Origin: Alcanivoracaceae bacterium
Lineage (GTDB): Bacteria; Pseudomonadota; Gammaproteobacteria; Pseudomonadales; Alcanivoracaceae
Assembly (NCBI GenBank): GCA_029213045.1
Contig: JARGPN010000009.1
Location: forward strand, 496,001 to 560,000
Reading direction: 5' to 3'
Length of the DNA stretch: 64,000 nt
Shown here in pieces: positions 28,970 to 37,205 of this stretch. The notes under the pieces were generated by a model. It was not told the origin of the DNA. It made no database searches and saw only the letters and a program-made list of their open reading frames with translations. Position 1 is the first letter of the stretch; each line of letters opens with the position of its first letter. The position numbers were made by a program, and so were the translations under genes.

Positions 28970-30385
28970 ATGGCTAGCGCCGCAACAAAGATCATGGAAA
29001 AAACCGCCCGCTGGGTGGCCAAGCAAGCTCAAAAGCGCGCCCCTGTGGGCGGCGACAATCGCTTCTTAGAAGGTGCCTACGCGCCCGTGGCGTCCGAAAC
29101 CACCAGCACCAAGCTCAAGGTCACCGGCACCATCCCTAAAGAGCTGGACGGCATTCTGGCGCGCATTGGCCCAAACCCCATCCACGCCCCCAACCCAGCC
29201 ACCTACCACTGGTTTGTCGGCGACGGCATGGTGCATGGCCTGCGTTTACTGAACGGCGAAGCGCTCTGGTATCGCAATCGCTGGGTCGGCACGGACAAAG
29301 CAAATCGAGAATTACAGCGACCGCTCGTACCCGGCAAACGCCACGGCATCGTCGAAACCGTGAACACCAATATTATTGGCCACAACGGCAGTCTCTGGGC
29401 GTTAGTTGAAGCCGGTGCCCTGCCCGTGGAAATGGACACCAACCTCGACACCGTCCAACACGGATTATTTCGCAGCGACGCCGTCGGGGCGTTCAGCGCG
29501 CACCCGCACTTCGATCCACTCACCGGCGAACTCCACGCCATTTGCTACAACGCCACACAACCCAATCGCATTCACTACCACGTGATCGACAAACACGGAC
29601 AACTGGCGCGGCGCGTCCCCATTCCGGTAAAACATGGCCCCATGATTCACGACTGCAACATCACTCGCAGCAAAGCCATTATTTTAGATTTGCCGGTCAC
29701 CTTTTCATTTGCCTCAGTATTAAAAGGCGCAACCTTTCCCTATAAATGGAACAAGCGCCACGCCGCCCGCGTAGGACTATTACCACGCACCGGCCACGCC
29801 GAAGATATTCGCTGGTATAAACTTGAACCCTGTTATGTATTCCACACCTGTAACGCCTTCGATACCGAAGACGGCAGCGTCATCATGGATGTCGTCGTCC
29901 ATGCGCGCATGTTCGATCAATCTATCCAAGGCCCAGAAGCGCAAAAGATCACACTAGAACGCTGGACGCTTTCGCCGAATAGCGACCAAGTAAAACGCGA
30001 GGTTATTTCAGATCGCGCGCAAGAATTTCCGCGCTTTGATGAACGCCTAACCACCAAAGATTATCGCTACGCCTACACCGTTGGCGCCGATTTAAACCAA
30101 CCGGACAGCCCACAACCGCTACTGCGCCACGACATTAAAACCGGACAATGCACCGAACATTTCTACGGCCCCACCAAAGTCTCCGGAGAAGTGGTCTTCG
30201 TGCCGCGCAGCGAACACAGCGCCGAAAACGACGGCTGGCTGCTGTCCTACGTGTATGACTTAGAAAACGATACCAGTGAAGTGGTCATCCTCAACGCCGA
30301 CGACCTCGACGGCGAACCACAAGCGGTCATCGAAATACCGGTACGTGTACCGATGGGATTCCATGGAAATTGGATAGCGAGTTAA
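28970..30385 (+). CDS. Carotenoid oxygenase / lignostilbene dioxygenase family protein
   Basis: A 471-residue seven-bladed beta-propeller non-haem iron dioxygenase. The start ATG 28970 follows GAGGA. The four iron-binding histidines are visible in FSAHPHFDPLTGE, MIHDCNIT, FHTCNAFD and the C-terminal GFHGNW. The opening LDGILARIGPNPIHAP and HWFVGDGMVHGLRL are family hallmarks. It cleaves a conjugated double bond in an apocarotenoid or a stilbene-like aromatic; which one cannot be told. It is probably controlled by the divergent TetR regulator. Confidence 0.94.
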   Translation: MASAATKIMEKTARWVAKQAQKRAPVGGDNRFLEGAYAPVASETTSTKLKVTGTIPKELDGILARIGPNPIHAPNPATYHWFVGDGMVHGLRLLNGEALWYRNRWVGTDKANRELQRPLVPGKRHGIVETVNTNIIGHNGSLWALVEAGALPVEMDTNLDTVQHGLFRSDAVGAFSAHPHFDPLTGELHAICYNATQPNRIHYHVIDKHGQLARRVPIPVKHGPMIHDCNITRSKAIILDLPVTFSFASVLKGATFPYKWNKRHAARVGLLPRTGHAEDIRWYKLEPCYVFHTCNAFDTEDGSVIMDVVVHARMFDQSIQGPEAQKITLERWTLSPNSDQVKREVISDRAQEFPRFDERLTTKDYRYAYTVGADLNQPDSPQPLLRHDIKTGQCTEHFYGPTKVSGEVVFVPRSEHSAENDGWLLSYVYDLENDTSEVVILNADDLDGEPQAVIEIPVRVPMGFHGNWIAS

Positions 30386-30388
30386 ATA

Positions 30389-30430
30389 TAAAAAAGCAGT
30401 ACCGAATTTATAAAACGATTCGTTACTGCA
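30389..30430 (-). terminator. Probable minus-strand terminator
   Basis: An imperfect hairpin (GCAGTACCGAATTT versus GCAGTAACGAATCG as the arms read 5'-3' on opposite strands, 11 of 14 matching) has an A-run on its left, so on the minus strand it ends in U6. It could end the transcript of the two-gene hydrolase operon whose last stop is at 30630, or act on the plus strand for the carotenoid oxygenase. Confidence 0.45.
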
Positions 30431-30454
30431 TAGCACTCTTCAAGGTTTCGGTGG

Positions 30455-30478
30455 CGCCTGGCGTGGAATAGCCAGGCG
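30455..30478. repeat. 8-bp perfect hairpin in a non-coding gap
   Basis: CGCCTGGC and GCCAGGCG are fully complementary around an 8-base loop. The 244-base gap between 30386 and 30629 contains this and the preceding hairpin, and no open reading frame with coding character. Confidence 0.5.
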
Positions 30479-30629
30479 ACTATCTATGGCTGTTATCTAT
30501 GGCCATTATCAGTATGCCACCGATTCCATCTATCGCCTTTGCTGTATCGGACATTGTTCGAGCGCCACTATTGTTGACGTGGAAAGCGCGGACTGCACAA
30601 CAAGCCAAGGCTTCTCGAAAAGTCCGGCG

Positions 30630-31094
30630 TCACCGGCCCAACAATTCCCTCACAGCTTTCAGGCTACTAGAATCTTTCAACAACTCTTTTTTAGCAAAAG
30701 CTTCTATCGCCTTTTCATGCGCGTAGACATAAGAAAAGAACTTCTGATCTTCTTGGCTAGCATTATTTTTCAAACGCAAAAACTTTTCCTGAAACGGGCC
30801 GGTCGCGTCACGCACTAGCTTCATCGCCAATCGCCATGGCATCAGGGCAAGTGCAGCACCTTCAGCGCGGCCCTTCAAGGCCCAACCTCTAGGCTCTACC
30901 ACGGTTTGTCCTGACGCCTGCATATACTCCAGATAGCAATTCAAGGTTTTCTCTTCCAGATCTTTGAGCGCCAGCCATTTTTGTTTTCGCTCTTTATTCC
31001 TGGTCAATTGAGCAGCCGTATCAAACACCGCCCGCCCATACACCTCCGACTCATGGATGCGCTGCAAATCTTTTTTATATTGAGGGTACGTCAT
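30630..31094 (-). CDS. Hypothetical helical protein, possibly ferritin-like
   Basis: A 154-residue protein of unknown function. It is predicted to be almost all helical, with Glu/His-rich segments (RIHESEVYGRAVFD, LKDLEEKTLNCYLEYM, YVYAHEKAIEAFAKKEL) that look like the four-helix bundle of the ferritin/rubrerythrin superfamily, but the metal-ligand pattern was not confirmed. The start overlaps the end of the upstream alpha/beta hydrolase gene by 20 bases, so the two are translated from one message. No signal peptide. Confidence 0.65.
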   Translation of the reverse strand: MTYPQYKKDLQRIHESEVYGRAVFDTAAQLTRNKERKQKWLALKDLEEKTLNCYLEYMQASGQTVVEPRGWALKGRAEGAALALMPWRLAMKLVRDATGPFQEKFLRLKNNASQEDQKFFSYVYAHEKAIEAFAKKELLKDSSSLKAVRELLGR

Positions 31095-32022
31095 CAGCCA
31101 TTACCTTTTTTGTGTTTGCATGAATACGATCGGTATCTGTGATGTCATTCAGTGCTCGCTCTAGCGCGCTGAAGTAGGCATCGGCTTCTTCAATAAACGG
31201 CATATGCCCAACACCATCGAACTCCACCGACTTGGCATTGGGAACTTCACTCGCCAACACACGTGATTGTTCTGTGGGCACCACCGGATCATCTGAGCCG
31301 GAAAAAATATAGCAAGGCATATTAATTTTGTGCAATTGATCGGCAATTTCTAGCCCTGCTATCCCGTTAAAGAAGGTAAACAATGCCACCGGGTCATGCG
31401 CAAGTGTATTGGGTTCAATGTTGTCGAGCATACGCAGGCTTAATGGGTTCGACCGATATGCTTTGCGATTATGGGCAAGCTGCGCGGCAAAGGTGCGCCG
31501 AGCAAAATAACTCAATTTAGAAATTAAAATATTGGCAACAAACAAGCCCTTGGCCCATTTCCCCAGCCCTGCAATTTTCAACAGAAGGCCTTCGACGCCA
31601 CCCCAATTGCCACGATGAAACCCCGCGACACTGACAATACCCATCACGTTAGGCGCTTGATGAATAGCAAGGTTCAGCGCACAAAAACCACCCGTAGAGT
31701 GGCCCACGACAATCGCTTTCTTGTTGCCTAATAATGTCTGCAAAGCGCCATTCATGATTTTAAAAAACCATGCATCATCGACATCACCTAGCGCGAAACT
31801 CGGTGGAACGGTCGACGGATGGTGCGCAGGCAAGCTCAACGCATACCAGGCCCTGTCGTCCTTGAATTCAGGCGGCACACAGTCGCGCCAAAAATTTACC
31901 GACGCTAATACGCCATGGATAAACACAATCGCGGGCTCATCATCTTTCGCTAGGTGCTCGTTCACCGCAAGAAAGGCCAGCTGGTGCCCCTCTGATTCGA
32001 CGAAACCTTCCCGAATCTTCAT
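31075..32022 (-). CDS. Alpha/beta hydrolase
   Basis: A 315-residue alpha/beta-fold hydrolase. It has the oxyanion region AIVFIHGVLASVNFW, the nucleophile elbow VVGHSTGGFCAL, the acid in FSGSDDPVVPTEQ and the catalytic His in FDGVGHMPFIEE. ATG 32022 is preceded by CAGGAG at good spacing and was preferred to a start 33 bases upstream. The substrate is unknown. It overlaps the helical hypothetical gene by 20 bases, so the two products probably work together. Confidence 0.88.
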   Translation of the reverse strand: MKIREGFVESEGHQLAFLAVNEHLAKDDEPAIVFIHGVLASVNFWRDCVPPEFKDDRAWYALSLPAHHPSTVPPSFALGDVDDAWFFKIMNGALQTLLGNKKAIVVGHSTGGFCALNLAIHQAPNVMGIVSVAGFHRGNWGGVEGLLLKIAGLGKWAKGLFVANILISKLSYFARRTFAAQLAHNRKAYRSNPLSLRMLDNIEPNTLAHDPVALFTFFNGIAGLEIADQLHKINMPCYIFSGSDDPVVPTEQSRVLASEVPNAKSVEFDGVGHMPFIEEADAYFSALERALNDITDTDRIHANTKKVMADDVPSI

Positions 32023-32211
32023 CAATTTACTCCTGCCAGCAAGACTCTCGACCACGCCATTAGAGCGATAGCTGAACCATCAAGAGCCTAAGATATTGAA
32101 CGAAAGAGATCGGTTTACGTAGATTGTTCTCTGGCCGTTTAGACATCAAGGTAAGTGAGGCCAAAAATTGCGGGGGAACTACATGGTCGCCTAGAATTGC
32201 ATGCTAGATAC

Positions 32212-32694
32212 TCACCAGCTAATCTTAATTGGAGTGCCGGGAGCTACCAATTTCATAAACTCATCCATCTCTTCGTTAGTTATGGCTATGCAGCCATCCG
32301 TCCAATCGAATCTTTGCATTATCGACGAGAGCCACCCAAAGCCGTTCTTTTGGCCATGAATCATAATAAACCCGCCAGGACTTACGCCTCTTTGGTCTGC
32401 TTGAGCCTTATCTGCAGCGTTGGGGTAATTAACATGCATGGAGCGATAGTACGAAGACTGCTCGTTTTTATAGTCCAGAATATATGACCCTTCGGGGGTT
32501 TTCTGATCCCCCTCCTGAGTTTTATGTCCCTCCGGCGAGCCGCCTAGTGATATCTCATAATTGGCAAGGACTTCACCCTGATTTAGCAAGGTCATTCTTC
32601 GTTCGGACTTATCCACAATGACAACGTCGGCGGCCGCCCACGAAATAGAAGGCAGAACGAACATCATCATTATAGCTCTGTAAAATCGTCTCAT
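32212..32694 (-). CDS. L,D-transpeptidase (YkuD domain) family protein
   Basis: A 160-residue secreted or membrane-anchored protein with an N-terminal signal (MRRFYRAIMMMFVLPSISWA). The YkuD domain starts at DVVIVDKSERRMTLLNQGEV and has the catalytic pair His in FIMIHGQKNG and Cys in DWTDGCIAI. Such enzymes make L,D-crosslinks in peptidoglycan or act as murein carboxypeptidases. The ATG is only four bases after a GTTACAT core-like sequence, so this gene sits at the downstream boundary of the cassette array and may be a cassette itself. Confidence 0.85.
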   Translation of the reverse strand: MRRFYRAIMMMFVLPSISWAAADVVIVDKSERRMTLLNQGEVLANYEISLGGSPEGHKTQEGDQKTPEGSYILDYKNEQSSYYRSMHVNYPNAADKAQADQRGVSPGGFIMIHGQKNGFGWLSSIMQRFDWTDGCIAITNEEMDEFMKLVAPGTPIKISW

Positions 32695-32697
32695 GGC

Positions 32698-32774
32698 ATG
32701 TAACGACAAGCTAAGCGGGAGCGGGAGCACGAGTGCGATCCGATTTTTCAGCACCTTTGCTATGCTCCTTAGAA
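32698..32774 (-). repeat. Degenerate attC-like site at the downstream end of the array
   Basis: Minus-strand core GTTACAT (32704-32698) pairs with a weak R''-like end. An imperfect stem CTAAGCGGGAGC / GCTCCTTAG is present, but the opposite core lacks the usual AAC. It may be a decayed attC of the last cassette. Confidence 0.4.
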
Positions 32775-32789
32775 CGCGCCATAGCCATC

Positions 32790-33128
32790 TTAGAATAAGT
32801 CCATCTCGCCATTCAGGTAATCCATGACCCGGTCATATTCCTTCTCGTCGATTTTGCCGGCCACAACGTAACAATATAAATATGACGAAACATAGTGGAA
32901 CTTGTATTGGTGCTTTGAATTCTCATCGTGAGAGCAATCTCGCTTGAACAGAACTTCATTCACCGCCACCATTTCATCAATCAAATTATCATTATTCATA
33001 TGACTGATTTTTGAATAAAACAGCGGTGCGAGCATATACATATTTTCTCTTGGAATGCCGCCTGCGACATCTACCGCCTTCATCGCCATTGCCAGAGAGA
33101 TTTCTGCTCTTTCAAGCCATTCTTTCAT
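32790..33128 (-). CDS. Integron cassette ORF, hypothetical 112 aa
   Basis: A 112-residue cytoplasmic protein, not recognised. It is helical and rich in Asn, Tyr, Met and Lys, beginning MKEWLERAEISLAMAMKAVDV and containing HQYKFHYVSSYLYCYVVAG. It is the last cassette before the degenerate attC-like site, and follows the attC at 33148-33203. No ribosome-binding site is obvious, as is common for cassette genes. Function unknown. Confidence 0.72.
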   Translation of the reverse strand: MKEWLERAEISLAMAMKAVDVAGGIPRENMYMLAPLFYSKISHMNNDNLIDEMVAVNEVLFKRDCSHDENSKHQYKFHYVSSYLYCYVVAGKIDEKEYDRVMDYLNGEMDLF

Positions 33129-33147
33129 GATATGAAAATCACTCTAC

Positions 33148-33203
33148 TGCAAACGCATAGGGCTCACCATCATGCGCTTGTCGCATGCATGGTATTGTTA
33201 TAC
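33148..33203 (-). repeat. attC site
   Basis: R'' GTATAAC and R' GTTTGCA on the minus strand bound a 56-bp palindrome with the stem CCATCATGCG/CGCATGCATGG and a CTTGT loop. It lies between the 175-residue and 112-residue cassette genes. R' departs from GTTRRRY. Confidence 0.7.
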
Positions 33204-33208
33204 GCCAC

Positions 33209-33736
33209 CTACCCATGCTTGGCTTGAAACAGCTTTGTTGCCACGCGGCCAACTAAAGCACCCCATTTTTCGGCATCGCCCTGGTCATAGAATGGAAGCG
33301 TAGGGTTTATAACTATAGAAATTTCTTTATTCAAAGAAGAAGCCGTAAGGGTAGAAAGCTCTTTCTCTCTCCAATCTTCATACATTGCGACTTCTTCACC
33401 GTCCTCAGACATCACGTTCAGATCAGCATTCTGAAGTTTTATGGCACATTCTTCAGTAATAGAAATAGCCGCTTTTAAATCATCATCACTGATCTGACTA
33501 AATAAAGACTCTATGGAATCATCTGGCTTCCCATTCTCACGAATAAAAACTGAGAATGTTCCTCCACTATATGGCTCCCATGGATACTTCCCATATCTCA
33601 TTTCAATGAATATCTCTGGATTCATCCCCCTCGACCCCCATACAGGTCTTCGGCCTTTTAAACGAACAAAGCCGAGCCGAGAGAGCGCAGGACCAAGAGT
33701 GCTTTCAATGCTTTCGTAAAATATCTCAGCGTTCAT
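33209..33736 (-). CDS. Integron cassette ORF, hypothetical 175 aa
   Basis: A 175-residue soluble protein of unknown function. It begins MNAEIFYESIESTLGPALSRL and has an acidic middle (MSEDGEEVAMYEDWREKEL). The longest frame starts further upstream inside the attC, so ATG 33736 was chosen; the AAGGTG ten bases ahead lies within the attC end and may serve as ribosome-binding site. The pattern of basic N-terminal half and acidic C-terminal half is reminiscent of DUF4304-like immunity proteins, but this was not established. Confidence 0.72.
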   Translation of the reverse strand: MNAEIFYESIESTLGPALSRLGFVRLKGRRPVWGSRGMNPEIFIEMRYGKYPWEPYSGGTFSVFIRENGKPDDSIESLFSQISDDDLKAAISITEECAIKLQNADLNVMSEDGEEVAMYEDWREKELSTLTASSLNKEISIVINPTLPFYDQGDAEKWGALVGRVATKLFQAKHG

Positions 33737-33739
33737 ATC

Positions 33740-33854
33740 GTATAACACCTTGCTTACCGGCCCAACGGAGCAGTGCAAGCTTGTGGTAAAGTTTGCGCAG
33801 CAAACCACAAGCATGCCGCGCGTAGTTGGGTCCGAGCACAGCAAATTGTTACAC
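33740..33854 (-). repeat. attC site
   Basis: R'' GTGTAAC and R' GTTATAC on the minus strand bound a 115-bp imperfect palindrome whose arms share TTGCT and CCCAAC segments. The internal TTGTGGTTTG/CAAACTTTACCACAA hairpin is characteristic of longer attC sites. The stop codon of the 235-residue gene (TAA) is inside R''. Confidence 0.8.
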
Positions 33855-34556
33855 GTTGCCGAGAACCTTTTTTGCCATTTTCTCCTGAAAATAACCCAAT
33901 ATATCTTTACCAGGAGATATTGCCCTATAAGTTATGTATATGGCTCCGTATGGAGTCAAAGACCTCCTGCCATCTTCGTCAATTTCGGGCTTTATAATGC
34001 CTTTTTTTACCAACTCATTTGATTCGCGTTTCATGTATTCTTCAATGTCAGAAAAACCTCGATCAATATCGTAATCAACAAAGGAATGCGACTTTTCCTT
34101 CTTAAATCGAAGCTTATTGAACGCGCTCAGAAGCTCTTCTACATCCACTATGCTCGGGTACCGATAGGCTATCTTTTTATCTAATTTTGGGTAAACGCCA
34201 GCGACTGGATTGTTCGATACATCCAGCACAGAACCATCAGAGTATCTTTGAGAAAACTCAACATAGCTAACATCCCCGAGAGCGCTTCTTCCGCACACAC
34301 AGATTGCGCACACCTTCGTATCATCGTTCCAAAATAGCCGAAAAAAGGTCTTGCTATTAGAGTCAGGCAATACAGATGATCCAACAACCAAAAATCCCAG
34401 TGAAAGAAGTGAATCATTGAGCTTTTTATACTGCTCATTCATTTCGCCTATAAACTCGCCATCTTCAATCTTTTGGAATTGAACAATTGCCGGCAGTTTT
34501 TGGGTTTTCCATATTATTAATGGGCCCAATGTATTCATGATAATCGCGTTTAGCAC
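33849..34556 (-). CDS. Integron cassette ORF, hypothetical 235 aa
   Basis: A 235-residue protein of unknown function, starting at GTG 34556 with AAGGAG at good spacing. It has no signal peptide; a globular N-terminal half (residues 40-110, beta-rich) is followed by a charged helical C-terminal half (FVDYDIDRGFSDIEEYMKRE). Codon use is AT-rich compared with housekeeping neighbours. The stop lies inside the R'' of the following attC. Confidence 0.75.
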   Translation of the reverse strand: MLNAIIMNTLGPLIIWKTQKLPAIVQFQKIEDGEFIGEMNEQYKKLNDSLLSLGFLVVGSSVLPDSNSKTFFRLFWNDDTKVCAICVCGRSALGDVSYVEFSQRYSDGSVLDVSNNPVAGVYPKLDKKIAYRYPSIVDVEELLSAFNKLRFKKEKSHSFVDYDIDRGFSDIEEYMKRESNELVKKGIIKPEIDEDGRRSLTPYGAIYITYRAISPGKDILGYFQEKMAKKVLGNV

Positions 34557-34571
34557 TGAAGCTCCTTTGAC

Positions 34572-34632
34572 GTGTAACGTCGCAAACAGGGGCGCGCTTT
34601 AGCGCGTCCCCGGCTGCTTTGCCTTGTTAACC
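34572..34632 (-). repeat. attC site
   Basis: R'' GTTAAC and R' GTTACAC bound a 61-bp strong palindrome with the stem GGGGACGCGC/GCGCGCCCC and a TAAA loop, plus conserved GCAAA/TTTGC spacers. This is one of the clearest attC sites of the array. The stop of the 105-residue gene lies in R''. Confidence 0.88.
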
Positions 34633-34944
34633 AACCTGTATCTCCTCGAGCTCAGTAGGCGGCACGGTTGTCATGGACACCATGGCTTTGCCGTTGGTCA
34701 AGGGGACCCCGATTGCGTATAAGCCTTGCTTCGCACCAGCCGTGAAATACATCTGCTGCTGCCCCTCCCTGCTCAGATAAAAGCCGATAAACCTAAAATC
34801 GTGCTCATAGAACGGCTTTTCGTCGGTTCCCTCGAAGCCCTCAGGCGGATAGGTGCCGTACTCGAGATTAAAGTAGTCGACGAAGTCGCTTCCTTCGAGA
34901 GAAGGCCTTCCTTGGAACTCATTACACTCTACTAGCTCGTCCAT
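34627..34944 (-). CDS. Integron cassette ORF, hypothetical 105 aa
   Basis: A 105-residue acidic cytoplasmic protein, not recognised. It begins MDELVECNEFQGRPSLEG and ends TTVPPTELEEIQVG. It has beta-strand character (FRFIGFYLSREGQQQMYFTAG, GLYAIGVPL). A GGGGGG stretch precedes the ATG. It sits between two attC sites and is the typical size of cassette orphans. Confidence 0.72.
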   Translation of the reverse strand: MDELVECNEFQGRPSLEGSDFVDYFNLEYGTYPPEGFEGTDEKPFYEHDFRFIGFYLSREGQQQMYFTAGAKQGLYAIGVPLTNGKAMVSMTTVPPTELEEIQVG

Positions 34945-34955
34945 CGCGCCCCCCT

Positions 34956-35042
34956 GGTTAACGCCTCACATCACCAGCAGCGAAAAGCAGAGCGAGGAAC
35001 GAGCGTCGCTTTTTGCTGTCTGCGTGCATGTGATTGTTATAT
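34956..35042 (-). repeat. attC site
   Basis: R'' ATATAAC and R' GTTAACC bound an 87-bp palindrome with shared TCACAT, CAGCA and AAAAGC blocks on the two arms. The TAA stop of the nuclease cassette is inside R''. Confidence 0.85.
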
Positions 35043-36725
35043 CCTTCCATATGCTTTGTTTAAGCGCTCTTGAAGAGCTTCATCACCAAAAAAGAATCGC
35101 CTGCAAGCAATTGATTCATCATAAATATACTGAGAACTCTCACCTACCTCTTCTCCCAGTATCTTTCGAGCAGCCCATGACCCTAGCTTAGCGTTTTCTT
35201 CCACTAGGTTCCTATGATTTGATATGACGTAATTACGCCATTTTTCATAATGTTCGAGGATACAAAGCACGCCATGGCCTAAGTTGTCATAGCTGACAGA
35301 ACAAAACTCAGTTGGATGCGTTTCGCCGATACCTGCTTCAGAAACAAGTTCTTTGTAGTTTTCGATGTTATCTAGAAGCGACGCTTCATAATTTAGAATT
35401 CGGATTAGCTCTTGTTTAGCAGAGTTGACTTTGAAGCTTTCGTTTTTCCTCGAAAACCGTTTTACAAACTTGCTCGTTGCGACTAGAGAAATTTCCTCCC
35501 ATTCAAATATCATATTACGTTCAGGTGAAGACAGAATTTGCCCCCAAGTACTTTCTTGCTCGAAGAGCCTTGTTAGCAAGTGCCTAAATTCCGCGGATTT
35601 TCTTATTTGAGGGGTTGTTACTGCTAGAATCTTTGCAATTCGCCTATATGCTGAAGACACTAGCGAAATCACTCTCCGAGAATCATCACCTTCAAAGTGA
35701 CTCAAAAAAAGTGGCAATGAGTTCTGAAGGGCAACAGCCTTATCCTTACTGACTACTTGGCCTCCAAGCCAGCTCGGAGCCCAATTAACATTGATATCCG
35801 AAGCCTCGAGACGAATAAGAAAATCTGTCGCGTGCATAAAGTAAAAATCGTTCGCGTCTCTCGGCTCATCCGGGAATAGTCGATACAAGGTGTGAAAAGC
35901 CGATTTTGATCTGCATTCCTTCAGCAAGACTTCATTCATGTTATGAATCGCCGGGTGCGAATGCCCCACAAAGAATAAACTTTCAGTGATATCGGTTGGA
36001 TCGGCTAGCGCCAGAGATTCCGGGTAACGATTTTCATCTTTTCTCGAGTTAGCTCTAAAGTTCGATAAAACCTTACTTCTCATCCCATCTAAATGGCGAC
36101 TCATTATTCCCTTGAACTCAGTAACCCGATTCAAATTTCCTTCTTTTTCGAAAGCTCTATCGAGCTCTCTGAGCAATCTTCTCCGATAGAAAAACCAGAC
36201 ATTCACAGGAGCCAAATACTGAGCTACGTTAATATATTCTCGCGCAAGATTTTTTATGAGCAATCTGTATATCGGCTTTTCAACGCTTTCCTCCCTGTCA
36301 AATATTTCCAGCTTGATCCCATCACAAATCACCACCAATGCAGCACGAATTTCCGGATGAGCCGCATATTCAAAAGCTTGGCTTGCCTCTTTATATCCAA
36401 AAACCTCCTGGTTGTAGTGGGGCCTCTTAGCCTCCACTAACCAAAAATCTTGTTCCCAGACGGTCAAACTATAATCGATATAGCGATTAGTTGAGCCCAC
36501 AAACTTAATGTGCTTCTCTCTGTCAACAGAGTGCTCATTCCCCTTTTTATAGCCAATAACTTTCAGCAAGGGGTTTATAATTTCTTCTCTAACATCCGCT
36601 TCTTTAAAGCCAACCACATCGAGTGACGCTATCCTTTCAAGCTCCGATTTTTCGTCGACAGACGGCGGTCGAGCTACTTTATGGAGAAGAAGCTCGTCCA
36701 AATCATACGGCTTTAGATAACTCAT
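35037..36725 (-). CDS. Large integron cassette protein with HsdR-N-like PD-(D/E)XK nuclease domain
   Basis: A 562-residue protein, unusually large for a cassette. The N-terminal 140 residues look like the HsdR_N PD-(D/E)XK endonuclease domain: a helix with conserved Glu (ADVREEIINPLL, E48/E49), Asp in YIDYSL (D85), the ExK pair in LVEAKRP (E99, K101) and a Gln (Q117). The remaining 420 residues are mostly helical and not recognised. There is no ATPase, helicase or methyltransferase domain, so it is not a type I restriction enzyme. By context it is a candidate defence effector carried as a mobile cassette; this is inference. ATG 36725 is one codon into the longest frame. Confidence 0.82.
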   Translation of the reverse strand: MSYLKPYDLDELLLHKVARPPSVDEKSELERIASLDVVGFKEADVREEIINPLLKVIGYKKGNEHSVDREKHIKFVGSTNRYIDYSLTVWEQDFWLVEAKRPHYNQEVFGYKEASQAFEYAAHPEIRAALVVICDGIKLEIFDREESVEKPIYRLLIKNLAREYINVAQYLAPVNVWFFYRRRLLRELDRAFEKEGNLNRVTEFKGIMSRHLDGMRSKVLSNFRANSRKDENRYPESLALADPTDITESLFFVGHSHPAIHNMNEVLLKECRSKSAFHTLYRLFPDEPRDANDFYFMHATDFLIRLEASDINVNWAPSWLGGQVVSKDKAVALQNSLPLFLSHFEGDDSRRVISLVSSAYRRIAKILAVTTPQIRKSAEFRHLLTRLFEQESTWGQILSSPERNMIFEWEEISLVATSKFVKRFSRKNESFKVNSAKQELIRILNYEASLLDNIENYKELVSEAGIGETHPTEFCSVSYDNLGHGVLCILEHYEKWRNYVISNHRNLVEENAKLGSWAARKILGEEVGESSQYIYDESIACRRFFFGDEALQERLNKAYGRI

Positions 36726-36744
36726 CAAAGTCTACTATCCTTGG

Positions 36745-36805
36745 ATATAACGCCTAGTGCAGCAGCTGGCTGTAAGCCAGTCGCGCCTGCCACGTATTGT
36801 TATGT
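36745..36805 (-). repeat. attC site
   Basis: R'' ACATAAC and R' GTTATAT bound a 61-bp palindrome with a GGCAGGCGCGACTGGCT arm and the complementary AGCCAGCTGCTGC arm. It lies between the nuclease cassette and the 101-residue membrane protein. Confidence 0.86.
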
Positions 36806-36808
36806 GTT

Positions 36809-37114
36809 TTAAGATGCATAAGTATAAAACCCGAAGCTAATAGCCAAACAGATAACAACTAAACACAAAATTAACCCTGCAATTTTGCCAGGGATCTCTG
36901 CTACAGGACGCCTATACTTTTGCCGCCGACCAAATACCGTTGTATGCGTACGTAAGCCATAAGGCGCGAAAGCCATGAAATAACTCAGCGATCCTATCGC
37001 GATCGAAAACCCTAGCCAGCCAAAAGCATTTGAAAAAGTTACCTCGCCAATATAAAACAAAATAGCTGCGAAAATGCTTACGATAAAAAATGGTGCAAAG
37101 ATAGTCTGTTTCAT
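36809..37114 (-). CDS. Integron cassette ORF, small membrane protein 101 aa
   Basis: A 101-residue integral membrane protein with three predicted helices: IFAPFFIVSIFAAILFYIG, then AFGWLGFSIAIGSLSYFMAF, then IAGLILCLVVICLAISFGFY. A basic loop (FGRRQKYRRP) lies between helices two and three. Not recognised. It lies between two attC sites; its stop is three bases before the R''. Confidence 0.74.
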   Translation of the reverse strand: MKQTIFAPFFIVSIFAAILFYIGEVTFSNAFGWLGFSIAIGSLSYFMAFAPYGLRTHTTVFGRRQKYRRPVAEIPGKIAGLILCLVVICLAISFGFYTYAS

Positions 37115-37124
37115 CGGTTGCTAC

Positions 37125-37202
37125 ACATAACGCCCGGCGCAGCGGACAAGTTGTAGCGACGAAGGAGCGGAAACTTGATCCGCCTGCCGCCGCTTGTTAA
37201 GT
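37125..37202 (-). repeat. attC site
   Basis: R'' ACTTAAC (a full match to RYYYAAC) and R' GTTATGT bound a 78-bp palindrome with CGGCGGCAGGCGGA and TCCGCTGCGCCG arms and inner CAAGTT/AACTTG arms. Confidence 0.88.
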
Positions 37203-37205
37203 GAC

